The position numbers were made by a program, and so were the translations under genes. Below, piece by piece: positions 35,501 through 44,032 of a DNA stretch of 64,000 bases (its first letter is position 1; each line of letters starts with the position of its first letter). The notes under the pieces were generated by a model. The model had not been told where the DNA came from. It did no database searches and saw nothing but the letters and a program-made list of their open reading frames with translations. Source of the DNA: an uncultured Victivallis sp. (lineage in GTDB: Bacteria > Verrucomicrobiota > Lentisphaeria > Victivallales > Victivallaceae); NCBI GenBank assembly GCA_944389935.1, contig CALXOE010000005.1, positions 49,899 to 113,898 of the forward strand, read 5' to 3'.

Positions 35501-36283
35501 AAAGCGACGATATTTGTCCGCCGTCTCGCGGAAAAAACCGGCATCAACACCGCGAAGATGTACGGGTACGCCAATGACGTCTATGTGCTCTCCGACGACT
35601 CGCTCGAAGTGACCGTCGACCCGCAGCGCGGCGGCCGCATTCTCGAGATTTACGATCGTCACACCGGGAAAAATCAGATTACAGTACCCTACGATCGACT
35701 TGCGGGACTGCACAATATCGCATTTTACTACTGCATCTGGGATGAAGTGCGCGGCCCGCATGGATTCGGAATCGGGCGCAACACGCCATACCGCGTGAAC
35801 GTACTTCCGGACGGGCTCGAACTTTCGGCGGAAAATCCCGGAAAACTCGCCGTCACGAAAAAAATCACGCTCGGCAACCGGGGAATACTGAATCTCGATG
35901 TGACGGTGAAAAACCTCAATGCCGCCCCGGTCAAATGCTCCTGGTACATGCACCCGGAGTACACGGTCGGCGGAGAGGCGGTCAGTCATTCGGACCTGCT
36001 GAAACTGCCGATCGGTGGCGGTGAGGTTGAGATTCCGTACTGGACGGGGCTCGGCGACCGCACCACGCCGGAGTTCACGGCCGGATACTGGGAACTTGTG
36101 AGCCCCTCGAAAAACTACCGGATCCGGCAGGAGTTTTCTCCGGATAAATTCCGCAAACCGCGTCTCTGGTTCGGAATCGGCTGCTGCAATTTTGAAATGG
36201 AGAGCAGCCGCGAGTTGATTCTCGCCCCCGGAGAAAGCTGGAACGGCACCCTGAAATGGATTTTCTCCCGGATGGACAACTGA
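32510..36283 (+). CDS. Secreted multidomain hydrolase: two discoidin-like domains plus GH-A-type barrel
   Basis: 1257 residues with a signal peptide ([16 protein letters not shown]). Residues about 30-205 and 230-405 are two copies of one F5/8C (CBM32-like) domain, visible as repeated LLDGRRG, (V)[12 protein letters not shown] / [13 protein letters not shown] and ISEAAIWG / LSEAAVWG. A fibronectin-like segment follows (about 425-510), then a TIM barrel with GNEPHL (acid/base E609) and ISTEFGYTD (nucleophile E721), a clan GH-A arrangement of no family I can name. The C-terminal 350 residues form beta domains, including a mutarotase-like part ([19 protein letters not shown]). It likely acts on a complex polysaccharide outside the cell. 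Exact specificity unknown. Confidence 0.75.
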   Translation: MRKSTFLISGALLLTSALYAGDFLLTDNERPGWKSNTFPAEEPRIKTGATLSLITEGEFGCSPEFIKTAAAPNGTHRALLDGRRGPEGDCQGFGSWMPKNRVESFIIDLKKPYDLTRVTVWAQFSKNQKSGRVEILAGTDGKNFSVVADGAFPDGLSTEQTRLGAPLELRFEKPVRAQYVLFRVKVRDGSPQQIISEAAIWGNEAGTTEAAEAITVQLAPEVKIEEKLLSDNPAGSVFPADGKRIATGATLEWVTDGPYATKSEEMLKTGSRPNGTNRVLLDGRRGTDGTCQAFGNWGGQYYATFTIDLKEACVVTRAAIWSQQTKMQGFETFELLLSMDGTKFVSVGSVKCPDGLLNQKEKLGEMVELKLEKPAAARYVQFRVKKHPARMQLILSEAAVWGIRLPEDADTTALLPENQRPEVTLRGNGIGSGALKLDWSGFGSASQVKKFRLYRSDTPFTKITAPNVERIGNFPANITSFIVYPLTPGEKKYYGVTALYEEGEYPVVKPFAYEPPGPIDVKTFGDMLAINHYWGGGGARHERRTREWETVALDLLSQTPFKTIRWWESYPEIVKMCYDRGIAVTTFSGKRNYTNGGQLGIHLYGAGNEPHLRGIRGAEYVKKVEATNRELKAAIPNALLYAPTVCLDGRSLTFLEEFYAAGAKEHFDVLDIHNYLGNTTEFVYPPGYPSGSPEGLFERVSKIRAIMAKYGDGDKPMISTEFGYTDCNVANPVGEMTPERKAAFLVRGLVIQHVLGFRRVFVYSFWDEGRDENYTEHSFGMLDYYGQKKPAFYACQVLGRELGPCVFSGKMKGSDEVNFGYVYRNPETNRYITIVWNGASEMTGRFRTQPGAVTVVSMMGETKEIRTAADGTFRTLYGPAPVYLESAAPVELTRAVKVEEQAASDRIGLKPDTPVVVTGAGHAAEIGATLTNPTAEPVEVNLSLETPDGETVESKVITLGPKAGEHAALPVPAAAGNILDRFELAISYEGKYESSSEKATIFVRRLAEKTGINTAKMYGYANDVYVLSDDSLEVTVDPQRGGRILEIYDRHTGKNQITVPYDRLAGLHNIAFYYCIWDEVRGPHGFGIGRNTPYRVNVLPDGLELSAENPGKLAVTKKITLGNRGILNLDVTVKNLNAAPVKCSWYMHPEYTVGGEAVSHSDLLKLPIGGGEVEIPYWTGLGDRTTPEFTAGYWELVSPSKNYRIRQEFSPDKFRKPRLWFGIGCCNFEMESSRELILAPGESWNGTLKWIFSRMDN

Positions 36284-36326
36284 AAAACACTTTCATTCAA
36301 TACATTTACAGGAAAGGATTTGCAAC

Positions 36327-37106
36327 ATGAAAACGTCAAACTGTTCACCGGAATTCCGTCAGAAAAAAACGTCACTCCCGCATTGTTTCACACTCATCGA
36401 ACTCCTCGTGGTGATAGCGATCATCGCCATTCTCGCCGCGATGCTGCTGCCTGCGCTGCAGCAGGCCAGAGAGCGCGGCAGAAACATCTCCTGCGTGAAC
36501 AACCTCAAGCAACAGGGTTCCGAAGTCATGATGTACATCAATGATTACGATGGTTACATCGTCCCGGCCAAAACCCAGGGGCTGCCGCCCGGCCGGGGGG
36601 GGACGTACTGGAACCACAACTATGCGCGGCTGCTCGGGATTCTCTATCAGAGCCGGAGCATTGACGATCCGAACCGGTTCCGTCCCTCCACCTACAGCTG
36701 CCCCGCCAACAATGAAAAGTATGGTGAAAACGACTACTCCTGGTGGCAACGCGGGTATGGATTCAACGCCTATATTCAGACCGTCAACGGCGAAAAAAAT
36801 GCCGGACTCATGGTTACGGTGGATGCGACAGACGGCATTCCGCATTCGGTTCCCCGGAAGATCAATGCGGTTCCGAGTCCGAGCGCGGTCATGGCGATCT
36901 GCGACATCCGCAATGACATTGTCTATTACAACAGCGGCTCGGTCAGGCCGACCAATGGCTACACCCGGCATGGGATGGGCGGCAACATCTGTTATCTCGA
37001 CGGGCATGTCAAATCCCATACCGCCGCGGAGTACCAGAAGCGTCTTCTGAATTCAGACAGCAAACCGGAATCCGTCGCCTACTACAAACACACTGGAAAT
37101 GATTGA
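36327..37106 (+). CDS. Pseudopilin-like protein, second copy
   Basis: 259 residues. A 21-residue leader ([20 protein letters not shown]) precedes [20 protein letters not shown], with Cys instead of Gly before F and Glu at +5. The C-terminal half has [10 protein letters not shown] preceded by H to give H-x9-DG. Between them are Trp/Tyr/Asn-rich segments and paired Cys. Its N-terminal 55 residues closely match the copy at 2445-3092 but the heads differ fully, as expected for variable tip or ligand domains. It follows the hydrolase by 43 nt with an AGGAAAGG site, third gene of the LacI-controlled operon. Confidence 0.85.
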   Translation: MKTSNCSPEFRQKKTSLPHCFTLIELLVVIAIIAILAAMLLPALQQARERGRNISCVNNLKQQGSEVMMYINDYDGYIVPAKTQGLPPGRGGTYWNHNYARLLGILYQSRSIDDPNRFRPSTYSCPANNEKYGENDYSWWQRGYGFNAYIQTVNGEKNAGLMVTVDATDGIPHSVPRKINAVPSPSAVMAICDIRNDIVYYNSGSVRPTNGYTRHGMGGNICYLDGHVKSHTAAEYQKRLLNSDSKPESVAYYKHTGND

Positions 37107-37148
37107 AAGAGCGCTTATCATTCACCGCTCCTCCGCCGCGCCGGAACG

Positions 37149-37829
37149 TTACGCCCAGAACCCTTTTTTCCGGGCGTCGTTCCGGCGGATGTGATGGCGG
37201 ATGAAACTCTCGATGTACTGTTGCTTTTCGCTGCTCAGCCAGCGGCCGACGAACCGCTTCCGTCCGTCACAGCGGATCTGAACGCCGTAGATGGGCCGAT
37301 TGTTCTGCCGCATGGAGGTCGGCTCAATCGCGACCCGTTCGATTTTCGCAAGATCGCACCGGCGGGTCAAACCGAGTCCGCCGATTCCGGCAAAGGTCTC
37401 AAGCATTCCATCCCGCACCCGCAGTTCCCCCCGGCCGAACAACGTCACAAGAACCGCCCCCTGAATACAGAGGCCTATCACCTGAAACGGGAGCAGAAAA
37501 AGTTTCACCGGCCACGGCGTGACTTCAACGAACCAGATATTCACCGTGAATACTCCTGTCATCCCGCACCAGATAATCCCGAAAATCAGCAGCCCCCACA
37601 CCCCGCTCGAAAAGAAGCGGTAGGAGAGCACCTCCTCATACGGCGGAATGTTTGTCACCCGAAACCCGCGCGGCGGCAGATCGGGCCGGTAGACATCTCC
37701 ATCATTCTCCGCCTGCACGAGCTCGGAATAGCTGTAATTCGTGCCGCATACGCTGCAGAAAGCCAGATCGGTCGAGACGTTGAAATCCCTCTCCGGAATC
37801 TCTCGACCACACTCGGGACAGTGAATCAT
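37149..37829 (-). CDS. Zinc-ribbon membrane protein, unknown
   Basis: 226 residues. The N-terminus is a zinc ribbon (MIHCPECGREIPERDF then FCSVCGTNYS, four Cys). Two hydrophobic helices follow at about 80-105 and 115-145 (GVWGLLIFGIIWCGMTGVFTV, VKLFLLPFQVIGLCIQGAVLVTLF), then a soluble domain with DGMLETFAGIGGLGLTRRCDLAKIERV and a very basic end (RHHIRRNDARKKG). This resembles membrane proteins with a PH-like domain, but I do not recognise a named family. The start at 37829 removes a low-complexity extension. Single gene, divergent from the NfeD operon. Confidence 0.65.
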   Translation of the reverse strand: MIHCPECGREIPERDFNVSTDLAFCSVCGTNYSYSELVQAENDGDVYRPDLPPRGFRVTNIPPYEEVLSYRFFSSGVWGLLIFGIIWCGMTGVFTVNIWFVEVTPWPVKLFLLPFQVIGLCIQGAVLVTLFGRGELRVRDGMLETFAGIGGLGLTRRCDLAKIERVAIEPTSMRQNNRPIYGVQIRCDGRKRFVGRWLSSEKQQYIESFIRHHIRRNDARKKGFWA

Positions 37830-37951
37830 GAGCCACCCCGCTTTTTTCTGCTTTTTTTCGGAAAACCAGGGAGAAGATACTCCGCGCTTTCCGCAAATGC
37901 AAGCGGAAGAAAAAATTTTTCGTTTTTTTCGCGTCTGAACGGAAAAATCCT

Positions 37952-37979
37952 TTGATTTTGGCGGAAAACGTGATAACAT
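37952..37979 (+). promoter_or_regulatory. Promoter of the NfeD-flotillin operon
   Basis: TTGATT (37952-37957), 16 bp, TAACAT (37974-37979), start near 37986; GAAAGGAGG precedes the first gene. Confidence 0.5.
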
Positions 37980-38029
37980 AAAGACAGAGTCTACCCCCGA
38001 CAGACAACCCGAAAGAAAGGAGGCGGATC

Positions 38030-38605
38030 ATGTGGCAGGATCTCAATGAATTTCTGGCCGGCGGACGCAGTGTCTATTTGTTCATCGCCGTGGCCGGCAG
38101 CGTCGTTCTCGCGTTGCAGTTCATCCTCAGCATGACCGGACTCCACGCGGATGTGGATGCGGATCCTGCCGGGATGGATTTCGACGTGAACGCGAACGAC
38201 GTCTCCGACATTGCCGGGCTGAACTTCTTCTCGCTGAAAGCGATCATGGCGTTCATCACGTTTTTCGGATGGGGCGGGTTCTTCTACGGCCATCTCGGGA
38301 TCGGCGGGCTCGGCATCGCGATCATCAGCGGCCTGGTCATGATGGTGCTGACGGCGTTCCTCGTATCGCTCATGCTGAAACTGCAGCAGTCGGGCAACAT
38401 CACAGCCGAGGCGCTGGTCGGGCGGCACGGGACCGTTTACCTGACGATTCCGGCGGGGCGCGCTCCGGGCGGGCTCGTAACAGTCAATCTGCCCGGCTGC
38501 ACCCGGCAGATCAGCGCACGCGCCGACGAGGAATTCAAGACCGGCAGCCTCGTCATCATCGCCGAAGATCTCGGCGACGGCAGTTTCCTCGTCAAACCGA
38601 ATTGA
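38030..38605 (+). CDS. NfeD-family membrane protein
   Basis: 191 residues. Three hydrophobic segments (about 15-36, 65-85, 88-115: LFIAVAGSVVLALQFILSM, LKAIMAFITFFGWGGFFYGH, GLGIAIISGLVMMVLTAFLVSLML) precede a C-terminal OB fold (ITAEALVGRHGTVYLTIPAGR, ISARADEEFKTGSLVIIAEDLG). NfeD proteins are genetic and physical partners of flotillins, whose gene follows two genes later. A strong GAAAGGAGG site supports the start. Confidence 0.85.
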   Translation: MWQDLNEFLAGGRSVYLFIAVAGSVVLALQFILSMTGLHADVDADPAGMDFDVNANDVSDIAGLNFFSLKAIMAFITFFGWGGFFYGHLGIGGLGIAIISGLVMMVLTAFLVSLMLKLQQSGNITAEALVGRHGTVYLTIPAGRAPGGLVTVNLPGCTRQISARADEEFKTGSLVIIAEDLGDGSFLVKPN

Positions 38606-38622
38606 TCCGGGGGGAGAAGTCT

Positions 38623-38784
38623 GTGCTGAAAATCCTGCTGAATGTCCTGCCGGTCACGGCCGGGTTCGCCGCCGGAATCGGTGGTGCGTTTCTCTTCACG
38701 CTTTACCTGAACCGCAAAAAGAAAAAGGCGAAAGCGAAGAGTCGGCCCATCGCCAAATCTCAACCATACGACTTTCACTTTTAA
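38623..38784 (+). CDS. Small membrane protein of the flotillin operon
   Basis: 53 residues from a GTG start with GGGGGAGAAG just upstream. One membrane helix (LLNVLPVTAGFAAGIGGAFLFTLYL) is followed by a lysine-rich stretch (NRKKKKAKAKSRP) and an aromatic tail. It sits 17 nt after nfeD and 21 nt before flotillin, so it is part of the operon. No family recognised. Confidence 0.6.
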   Translation: MLKILLNVLPVTAGFAAGIGGAFLFTLYLNRKKKKAKAKSRPIAKSQPYDFHF

Positions 38785-38805
38785 CGAAACAAGGAGTGTT
38801 CAAGC

Positions 38806-40401
38806 ATGGGAGTCATCATCATCGCAACCATCGCCGGGTTCGTCATCCTGATGTTCTTCATCTCGCTGGTGACCTGGTACCGCAAGTGTCCCTCCGACCG
38901 GATCATGATCATCTACGGCAGGACCGGCGGTCATCAGGCGGCGAAGTGCATCCACGGCGGCGCGAAGTTCGTCTGGCCGGTCATTCAGGATTACGGCTAC
39001 ATTTCGCTGCGCCCGCTGCAGATCGCGGTGAATCTCGACAATGCTTTGTGCAAACAGAATATCCGCATCAATGTGCCGTCGGTCTTTACAGTGGGGGTTT
39101 CGACGAGTCCGGAGATCATGGGCAACGCGGCCGAACGTCTCTTCGGCCAGAGTCCGGAAGCGATCGCGGAACTCGCGAAAGACATCATCTTCGGCCAGCT
39201 GCGTCTGGTCATCGCCTCGATGATGATCGAGGAGATCAACGCCGACCGCGAAACGTTCCTGCGCGCCGTCGAGGCGAATGTGGCGGAGGAACTCAAGAAG
39301 ATCGGCCTCGAACTTCTGAACGTGAACATCACCGACATCACCGACGAATCCGGCTACATCGCGGCCATCGGGCAGCGCGCCGCCGCCGGTGCGATCAACA
39401 AGGCGAAAGTCGACGTCGCCGAAGAACAGCGCAAAGGCAGCATCGGCGCAGCTGAAGCGCACAAGCTCGAGCGAATCGCCGTTGCGAAAGCCGAGGCGGA
39501 AGCCGCCTCCGGCGAAGCCGATGCCGACCGCGAACGGCGCATCGCCGTCAAACAGGCAGAAGCCGCCGCCATCGCGGGCGAGGCCGACGCGGACCGGGCG
39601 CAGCGCATCGCCGTCAAACAGGCCGAAGCCGCCGCGGCCGCCGGCGAGGCGAACGCCGACCGCGACCGCCGAATCGCAGTCAAACAGGCGGATTCGACCG
39701 CGACCCAGGGCGAGAACGTCTCCGCGATCGAGATTGCGAAGTCGAACGCCACAAGGTCCGAACAGGAAGCCGAGGCGTACCGCCGCGCCGAAGCCGCCCG
39801 TCAGGTTGCGGCCGCCCAGATCGAAAAGGCGAAATTTGAAGCGGAAGCCGACGCCCAGATCTCCCGCGCGAAGATGGAGATGGAGCGCCAGCGCGCCGAA
39901 GTGATCGTCCCGGCCGAAATCCAGAAGAACCAGATCGAAATCGCGGCCGACGCCGAAGCGGAAAAACTGCGGCGTGAAGCGAAAGGCCAGGCCGACGCGA
40001 TCTATGCGAAACTCGAAGCCGAAGCGCGCGGAAATTATGAAATTCTGAAAGCCAAAGGCGAAGGTTACCGCGCAATCATCGAAGCGTGCGAAAACGATTC
40101 CAACGCCGCGTCGAAGATGCTGCTCATCGAAAAACTTCAGGAGATCGTCGCCCTGCAGACCGAGGCGATCAAGGGGATCAAGATCGACAAGGTCACCGTC
40201 TGGGACGGCGGCAGCCGGGCGGGCGACGGCAAGACCACCACGGCGAACTTCCTCTCCGGTATGCTGCAGAGCCTGCCGCCGCTGCACGACGTCGCCGGCA
40301 TGGCCGGGCTCGACCTGCCCGATTACCTCGGGAAGGTCAAAAACGACAAGCGCGACGCAGTGGATTCCAAACCCGTTGAAACGGAAAAAACCGCTCAATA
40401 A
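38806..40401 (+). CDS. Flotillin-like SPFH protein with 22-residue repeats
   Basis: 531 residues. One N-terminal membrane segment (VIIIATIAGFVILMFFISLV), an SPFH domain (about 28-190: IMIIYGRTGG, LRPLQIAVNLDNALCKQNIRINVPSVFTVGV, LLNVNITDITDESGYI), then a long Ala/Glu coiled coil (190-440) and a C-terminal multimerisation part. Flotillins scaffold membrane microdomains with NfeD partners. The coil contains three near-identical 22-residue units (GEADADR..RIAVKQAEA) and a decayed fourth, seen as a 66-bp repeat in the DNA. Usual flotillins have a coil of similar kind but less exact repeats. A strong terminator follows. Confidence 0.9.
   Translation: MGVIIIATIAGFVILMFFISLVTWYRKCPSDRIMIIYGRTGGHQAAKCIHGGAKFVWPVIQDYGYISLRPLQIAVNLDNALCKQNIRINVPSVFTVGVSTSPEIMGNAAERLFGQSPEAIAELAKDIIFGQLRLVIASMMIEEINADRETFLRAVEANVAEELKKIGLELLNVNITDITDESGYIAAIGQRAAAGAINKAKVDVAEEQRKGSIGAAEAHKLERIAVAKAEAEAASGEADADRERRIAVKQAEAAAIAGEADADRAQRIAVKQAEAAAAAGEANADRDRRIAVKQADSTATQGENVSAIEIAKSNATRSEQEAEAYRRAEAARQVAAAQIEKAKFEAEADAQISRAKMEMERQRAEVIVPAEIQKNQIEIAADAEAEKLRREAKGQADAIYAKLEAEARGNYEILKAKGEGYRAIIEACENDSNAASKMLLIEKLQEIVALQTEAIKGIKIDKVTVWDGGSRAGDGKTTTANFLSGMLQSLPPLHDVAGMAGLDLPDYLGKVKNDKRDAVDSKPVETEKTAQ
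39511..39708 (+). repeat. Three tandem 66-bp repeats within the flotillin coiled coil
   Basis: Units start at 39511, 39577 and 39643; a degenerate fourth begins at 39709. Each encodes 22 residues (GEADADR..RIAVKQAEA...). The units differ at the DNA level mostly at third codon positions, so they are conserved at the protein level rather than freshly duplicated. Confidence 0.9.
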
Positions 40402-40427
40402 TCCCGGCGGAAACTGCCGCAGGCGAG

Positions 40428-40458
40428 CGCCCGGAGCATGGTTCCGGGCGTTTTTTTT
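40428..40458 (+). terminator. Terminator after flotillin
   Basis: An 8-bp GC stem (CGCCCGGA with TCCGGGCG) with a 7-nt loop directly followed by eight T. Confidence 0.92.
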
Positions 40459-40530
40459 GCTCAAAAACTTGACTTCCGGTCGGATGCAGGATACGTTACC
40501 CAAAAAAATAATTCAGGAGGACTGCCGCTC

Positions 40531-42351
40531 ATGCGAAATATTCTGATCGTTTTTTTGCTGATCTCGGCGCTGGTTACCACTGCCGCGGAACTGAAAATCA
40601 CAGTGCTCACCGACCTGCACCTCACCCCGGGGAACGCGGATGACAAACTCATGCCGCAGCTGGTCGAGGAGATCAACGGGAATGATACCGATCTTGTGGT
40701 TGTGACCGGAGACATTACGAACCGGGGATCGGACGCGGAACTGCAAAATGTGCACCGGCAACTCTCCGGAATCCGGAAACCGCTCTACGTTCTCTCCGGC
40801 AATCATGAGACGAACTGGTCCGAAAGCGCGGGGCAGACTTTTGTCAGGCTCTGGGGGCAAGAGCGGTTCGCCGTCAAAAACAAAGGGGTTGTGCTGATCG
40901 GCTTCCCGACCGGACCTTATTTGAAAATGGGGGACGGCTACGTCCGCAGCGAGGACGTTGCATTCCTGAAAGAGTCGCTGAAGCGACTCGCCGGGGCGGG
41001 CAAACCGGTCATCGTCTTCTGCCACTATCCTCTGGCAGGAGAGCTCGGCAACGGGCCGGCCATCGCGGAAATTCTACGAAAATACAATGTGCTCGGAATC
41101 GTCTCGGGACACACGCACGAGCAGTTCCGGCAGCGTATCTACGGACTCGAAAGCATTGTCTGCCGCCCGCTCACGGACTGGCATAAGACGCATGGCTACA
41201 ATCTGCTCAGGACCGACGGGAAAACACTCGAAGCGGTCGAAAAGCGGCTTGGCGGTGAAATTCTCGCATTCAAGCGGCGCGATCCGGTGGAAGTAAAACC
41301 ATTTCCTCCGGAAGCCCCCCTGCCCGATCACGTCGAAGTTACGCTGCTGCATGCGGATCCGGCTTCGGTATTCACGGGCGCGGCGGCCACGGAGAACGGA
41401 GTTTATTACGGGACCAGCGACGGCCGTTTTGTGGCGCTCAGCCCGGAAGACGGCCGGGTCTTGTGGGAGAAACAGCTCGGTTCGCCGCTCTACTCCACGC
41501 CGGCGGCCTACGACGGAACGGTCGCCATCGGCACGACCAGTGCGCCGGACGGCCAGGAGGGAGGCGGGGGCATCGCATTCTTCTCGGAACGCGCCCGCAA
41601 ACTGCTGCACTGGCAGGCGACTCCCGCGCCGGTCATCGGCGGAGGATGTGCGACGGAGAACGAACTTTACATCGGCGGCGGCAGTCGTTCATTCTACCGG
41701 GTCGACGCAAACGGCAGTTGCATCAAAGCCTCCGGTGAGGGGTTCGGTTCCATGCAGGGGCGTCCCGCCGTCGGGGAAGGCGTCGTCGTGTTCGGCGCGT
41801 GGGACACGAATCTCTACGCGCTCGATGCCGATACGCTGGAACTGCGTTGGAAGTGGAACAACGGCAAGTCGCAAATTCTCTACTCCCCCGGCAACGTGAA
41901 TCCCGTCATCGCCGGGGGGCAGGCCATCATCGTTGCGCCGGACCGGTTCATGACCGCGATCGACCTCAAAACCGGCAAAACCATCTGGCGGAGCAATGCG
42001 TATAAAGTTCGGGAGTCTCTCGGCAGAAGCGTGGACGGCTCAACCGTTTACGCCAAAACCATGGACGGAGAACTCATCGCAGTCGAAACCGGGCGGTCGG
42101 AATTCACCTTGAAATGGGTGTGTGACCTGAAGTTCGGTTACGAACACGCCCCCTGCCCGATTCTGGAGTCGGATGGAGTCGTCTATGCGGGCAGCCGCAA
42201 CGGTGTCATCGCCGCGGTCGACGCGGACAGTGGGACGCTGCTCTGGCGTTTTCGCGGGGGCGACTCCGCGGTGAACGATTTCTCCCGGAGTCCGGACGGC
42301 GCGATTTACGCCACGCTCATCGAGGGGAAGATCTACCGGATCCGCGACTGA
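40531..42351 (+). CDS. Exported metallophosphoesterase fused to a PQQ-type beta propeller
   Basis: 606 residues with a signal peptide (ILIVFLLISALVTTAAE). Residues 20-270 are a calcineurin-like phosphoesterase: LTDLHLTPG, VVTGDITNRG, LSGNHETNW, FCHYPLAGE, VSGHTHEQF give the two-metal site. From about 290, repeated strands of the DGRVLWEKQLGSPLYSTPAAYDGTVAIG type form about seven PQQ/BamB-like propeller blades without an evident quinone enzyme context. Phosphatase and propeller are in one frame with no stop between. AGGAGG precedes the ATG. Substrate unknown; the propeller may bind protein or glycan partners. Confidence 0.82.
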   Translation: MRNILIVFLLISALVTTAAELKITVLTDLHLTPGNADDKLMPQLVEEINGNDTDLVVVTGDITNRGSDAELQNVHRQLSGIRKPLYVLSGNHETNWSESAGQTFVRLWGQERFAVKNKGVVLIGFPTGPYLKMGDGYVRSEDVAFLKESLKRLAGAGKPVIVFCHYPLAGELGNGPAIAEILRKYNVLGIVSGHTHEQFRQRIYGLESIVCRPLTDWHKTHGYNLLRTDGKTLEAVEKRLGGEILAFKRRDPVEVKPFPPEAPLPDHVEVTLLHADPASVFTGAAATENGVYYGTSDGRFVALSPEDGRVLWEKQLGSPLYSTPAAYDGTVAIGTTSAPDGQEGGGGIAFFSERARKLLHWQATPAPVIGGGCATENELYIGGGSRSFYRVDANGSCIKASGEGFGSMQGRPAVGEGVVVFGAWDTNLYALDADTLELRWKWNNGKSQILYSPGNVNPVIAGGQAIIVAPDRFMTAIDLKTGKTIWRSNAYKVRESLGRSVDGSTVYAKTMDGELIAVETGRSEFTLKWVCDLKFGYEHAPCPILESDGVVYAGSRNGVIAAVDADSGTLLWRFRGGDSAVNDFSRSPDGAIYATLIEGKIYRIRD

Positions 42352-42367
42352 CCCGCCCGCCGGAAGT

Positions 42368-43552
42368 TCAAGCATCGATCCGGATCGCGAGTCCCTTGAG
42401 ATAGAAACTCTCCGGAATCGCCAGAGCCGCCGGGTGATCGGCCGCCTGTTCAAAGCGGTGGAGGATCACGCCGCGCACGTTCGCCTCGACCGCCGCATCG
42501 GCCGTGATCTTCTGAAAAAGCTCAGGCGTCATCAACCCCGAACAGGAGAAGTTGCACAAAACCCCGCCCGGGGCGAGCAGCCCGAATCCGAGCCGGGCAA
42601 TGTCCTGATACGCGCGGCAGCCGCGCGTCAGGGCGCTGCGCGAATCGATGAATTTCGGCGGATCCAGCACAATCAAATCGAATTTCCGCCCCTCCGCAGA
42701 GAGCGAGCGCAGTTCGGCGAAAACGTCACTTTCACGGTTCTCATACCGATCCGGACGGATCCGGTTGCGCTCCATGTTGTGCGCCGCAAGCTTCAAAGCC
42801 GGAGCGGACGAGTCGATGTTGATGACATGTTCCGCCCCCGCGAGCGCAGCCGCAACGCCGAAGCCGCCGGTGTAGGAAAATGCGTTCAGCATGCGTTTCC
42901 CGGCGGCGAGCCGGGCGACAAATGCCCGGGCGTCACGCTGATCGAAATAGAATCCGCTCTTCTGGCCGTGGCGCACGTCGACGGCGAATTTCGCACCGTT
43001 CTCCTCGATGACGATCGGATTCGGCGGAGCCTCGCCCGCAACGACGCCGCACCGTTCGGGAAGTCCCTCCTTGGCACGCACCCCGGCATCGGAGCGTTCA
43101 TAGATTCCCCGGGCGCCGGTCTCGCTGCGGAGAGCGTCGACGATCTCGGAGCGGAAACGTTCCGTCCCAGTGCTCAGAAACTGCACGACGATGAATTCGC
43201 CGTACCGGTCCGCGATCAGGCCCGGCAGCGCATCCCCCTCGGAATGAATGAGACGGCCCCCCCCTGACGGCGCATCGAGCCGCAGAAAGCGGCGGAACTC
43301 CACGGCGTTCCGGACCCGGCGGCGGAAAAAGGCCGCGTCGATCGGCTCATCCGGGTCGAAACTCCAGACCCGGGCCGCGAGCTGCGACTCGGGCGACCAG
43401 GCTGCCCGCGCGAGGAAACGGCGTTCCGAATCAACCACGACGACGGTTTCGCCGGGGGCGGGGTTCCCCTCGAGCGCGGCAATCGCGCCCGAGAAAATCC
43501 AGACATGGCGACGCCGCAGCGACTTTTCACGGCCCGGCGCCAGAATCAGCAT
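42368..43552 (-). CDS. rlmI: 23S rRNA (cytosine-1962-C5)-methyltransferase RlmI-like
   Basis: 394 residues, as in E. coli RlmI (396). An N-terminal PUA domain (RRRHVWIFSGAI, GETVVVVDSERRFLARAAWSPESQLAARVWS), the central GLIADRYGEFIVVQF, KSGFYFDQRDAR, SAM site MLNAFSYTGGFGVAAALAGA and catalytic LIVLDPPKF fit the RlmI/RlmL-type class. CNFSCSG near the end gives the catalytic Cys region. The start at 43552 begins the PUA domain; no strong ribosome site is present and a nearby TTG upstream is possible. It follows nrdR on the same strand. Confidence 0.88.
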   Translation of the reverse strand: MLILAPGREKSLRRRHVWIFSGAIAALEGNPAPGETVVVVDSERRFLARAAWSPESQLAARVWSFDPDEPIDAAFFRRRVRNAVEFRRFLRLDAPSGGGRLIHSEGDALPGLIADRYGEFIVVQFLSTGTERFRSEIVDALRSETGARGIYERSDAGVRAKEGLPERCGVVAGEAPPNPIVIEENGAKFAVDVRHGQKSGFYFDQRDARAFVARLAAGKRMLNAFSYTGGFGVAAALAGAEHVINIDSSAPALKLAAHNMERNRIRPDRYENRESDVFAELRSLSAEGRKFDLIVLDPPKFIDSRSALTRGCRAYQDIARLGFGLLAPGGVLCNFSCSGLMTPELFQKITADAAVEANVRGVILHRFEQAADHPAALAIPESFYLKGLAIRIDA

Positions 43553-43583
43553 CGGTTCTTTCAAGATCAGTACCTGTCCTGGT

Positions 43584-44030
43584 TTATTTGAGGGTGCGGA
43601 TTTCGTCGATGAACTCGTCGACGTCCTCGAATTTACGGTAGACCGAAGCGAAACGGACATAGGCGACCTGGTCGATCTTGCGCAGTTCGGCCATCACGCG
43701 GCTGCCGATCTCGGCGCTCGTGACCTCCTTGTCGAAATCGCGCAGAATCGCGGCGGCAATGTCCTCGACCGCCCGGTCGATCTCATCCGGATTGACCGGG
43801 CGTTTGTAACAGGCATTGGCGATGCCGCGCCGCAGTTTGTCGCGGTCGAAATCCTCGCGGACGGAATTGCGTTTGACCACCTTGAGCTCCTCGGGAATGA
43901 TTCCCTCGATCGTGGTGTAGCGGTAGGAACACCCCAGACATTCCCGGCGGCGGCGCACTCCGGCGCCGTCCTTGACGGAACGGGAATCGATCACCTTGTC
44001 ATCCAGACATCCACATTTCGGGCAGCGCAT
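43584..44030 (-). CDS. nrdR: Transcriptional repressor NrdR
   Basis: 148 residues. Zinc ribbon MRCPKCGCLDDKVIDSR with C31 and C34 in RRRECLGCSYRYTT, then an ATP-cone (VVKRNSVREDFDRDKLRRGIANACYKRPV). NrdR senses ATP/dATP and represses ribonucleotide reductase genes by binding NrdR boxes. No ribonucleotide reductase gene lies here. Its AGGAG site lies in the end of the lipoprotein gene, 2 nt away, so the two are coupled. Confidence 0.96.
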   Translation of the reverse strand: MRCPKCGCLDDKVIDSRSVKDGAGVRRRRECLGCSYRYTTIEGIIPEELKVVKRNSVREDFDRDKLRRGIANACYKRPVNPDEIDRAVEDIAAAILRDFDKEVTSAEIGSRVMAELRKIDQVAYVRFASVYRKFEDVDEFIDEIRTLK

Positions 44031-44032
44031 CG

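Noticed and set aside
39511..39708. 66-bp tandem repeats as a CRISPR-like or minisatellite array
   Set aside because: No spacers; the units are in frame and encode the coiled coil of flotillin.
38800..40503. 567-codon minus-strand frame opposite flotillin
   Set aside because: Shadow of the Ala/Glu coiled coil; product is a Gly/Phe/Asp-rich repeat mirror of the 66-bp repeats.
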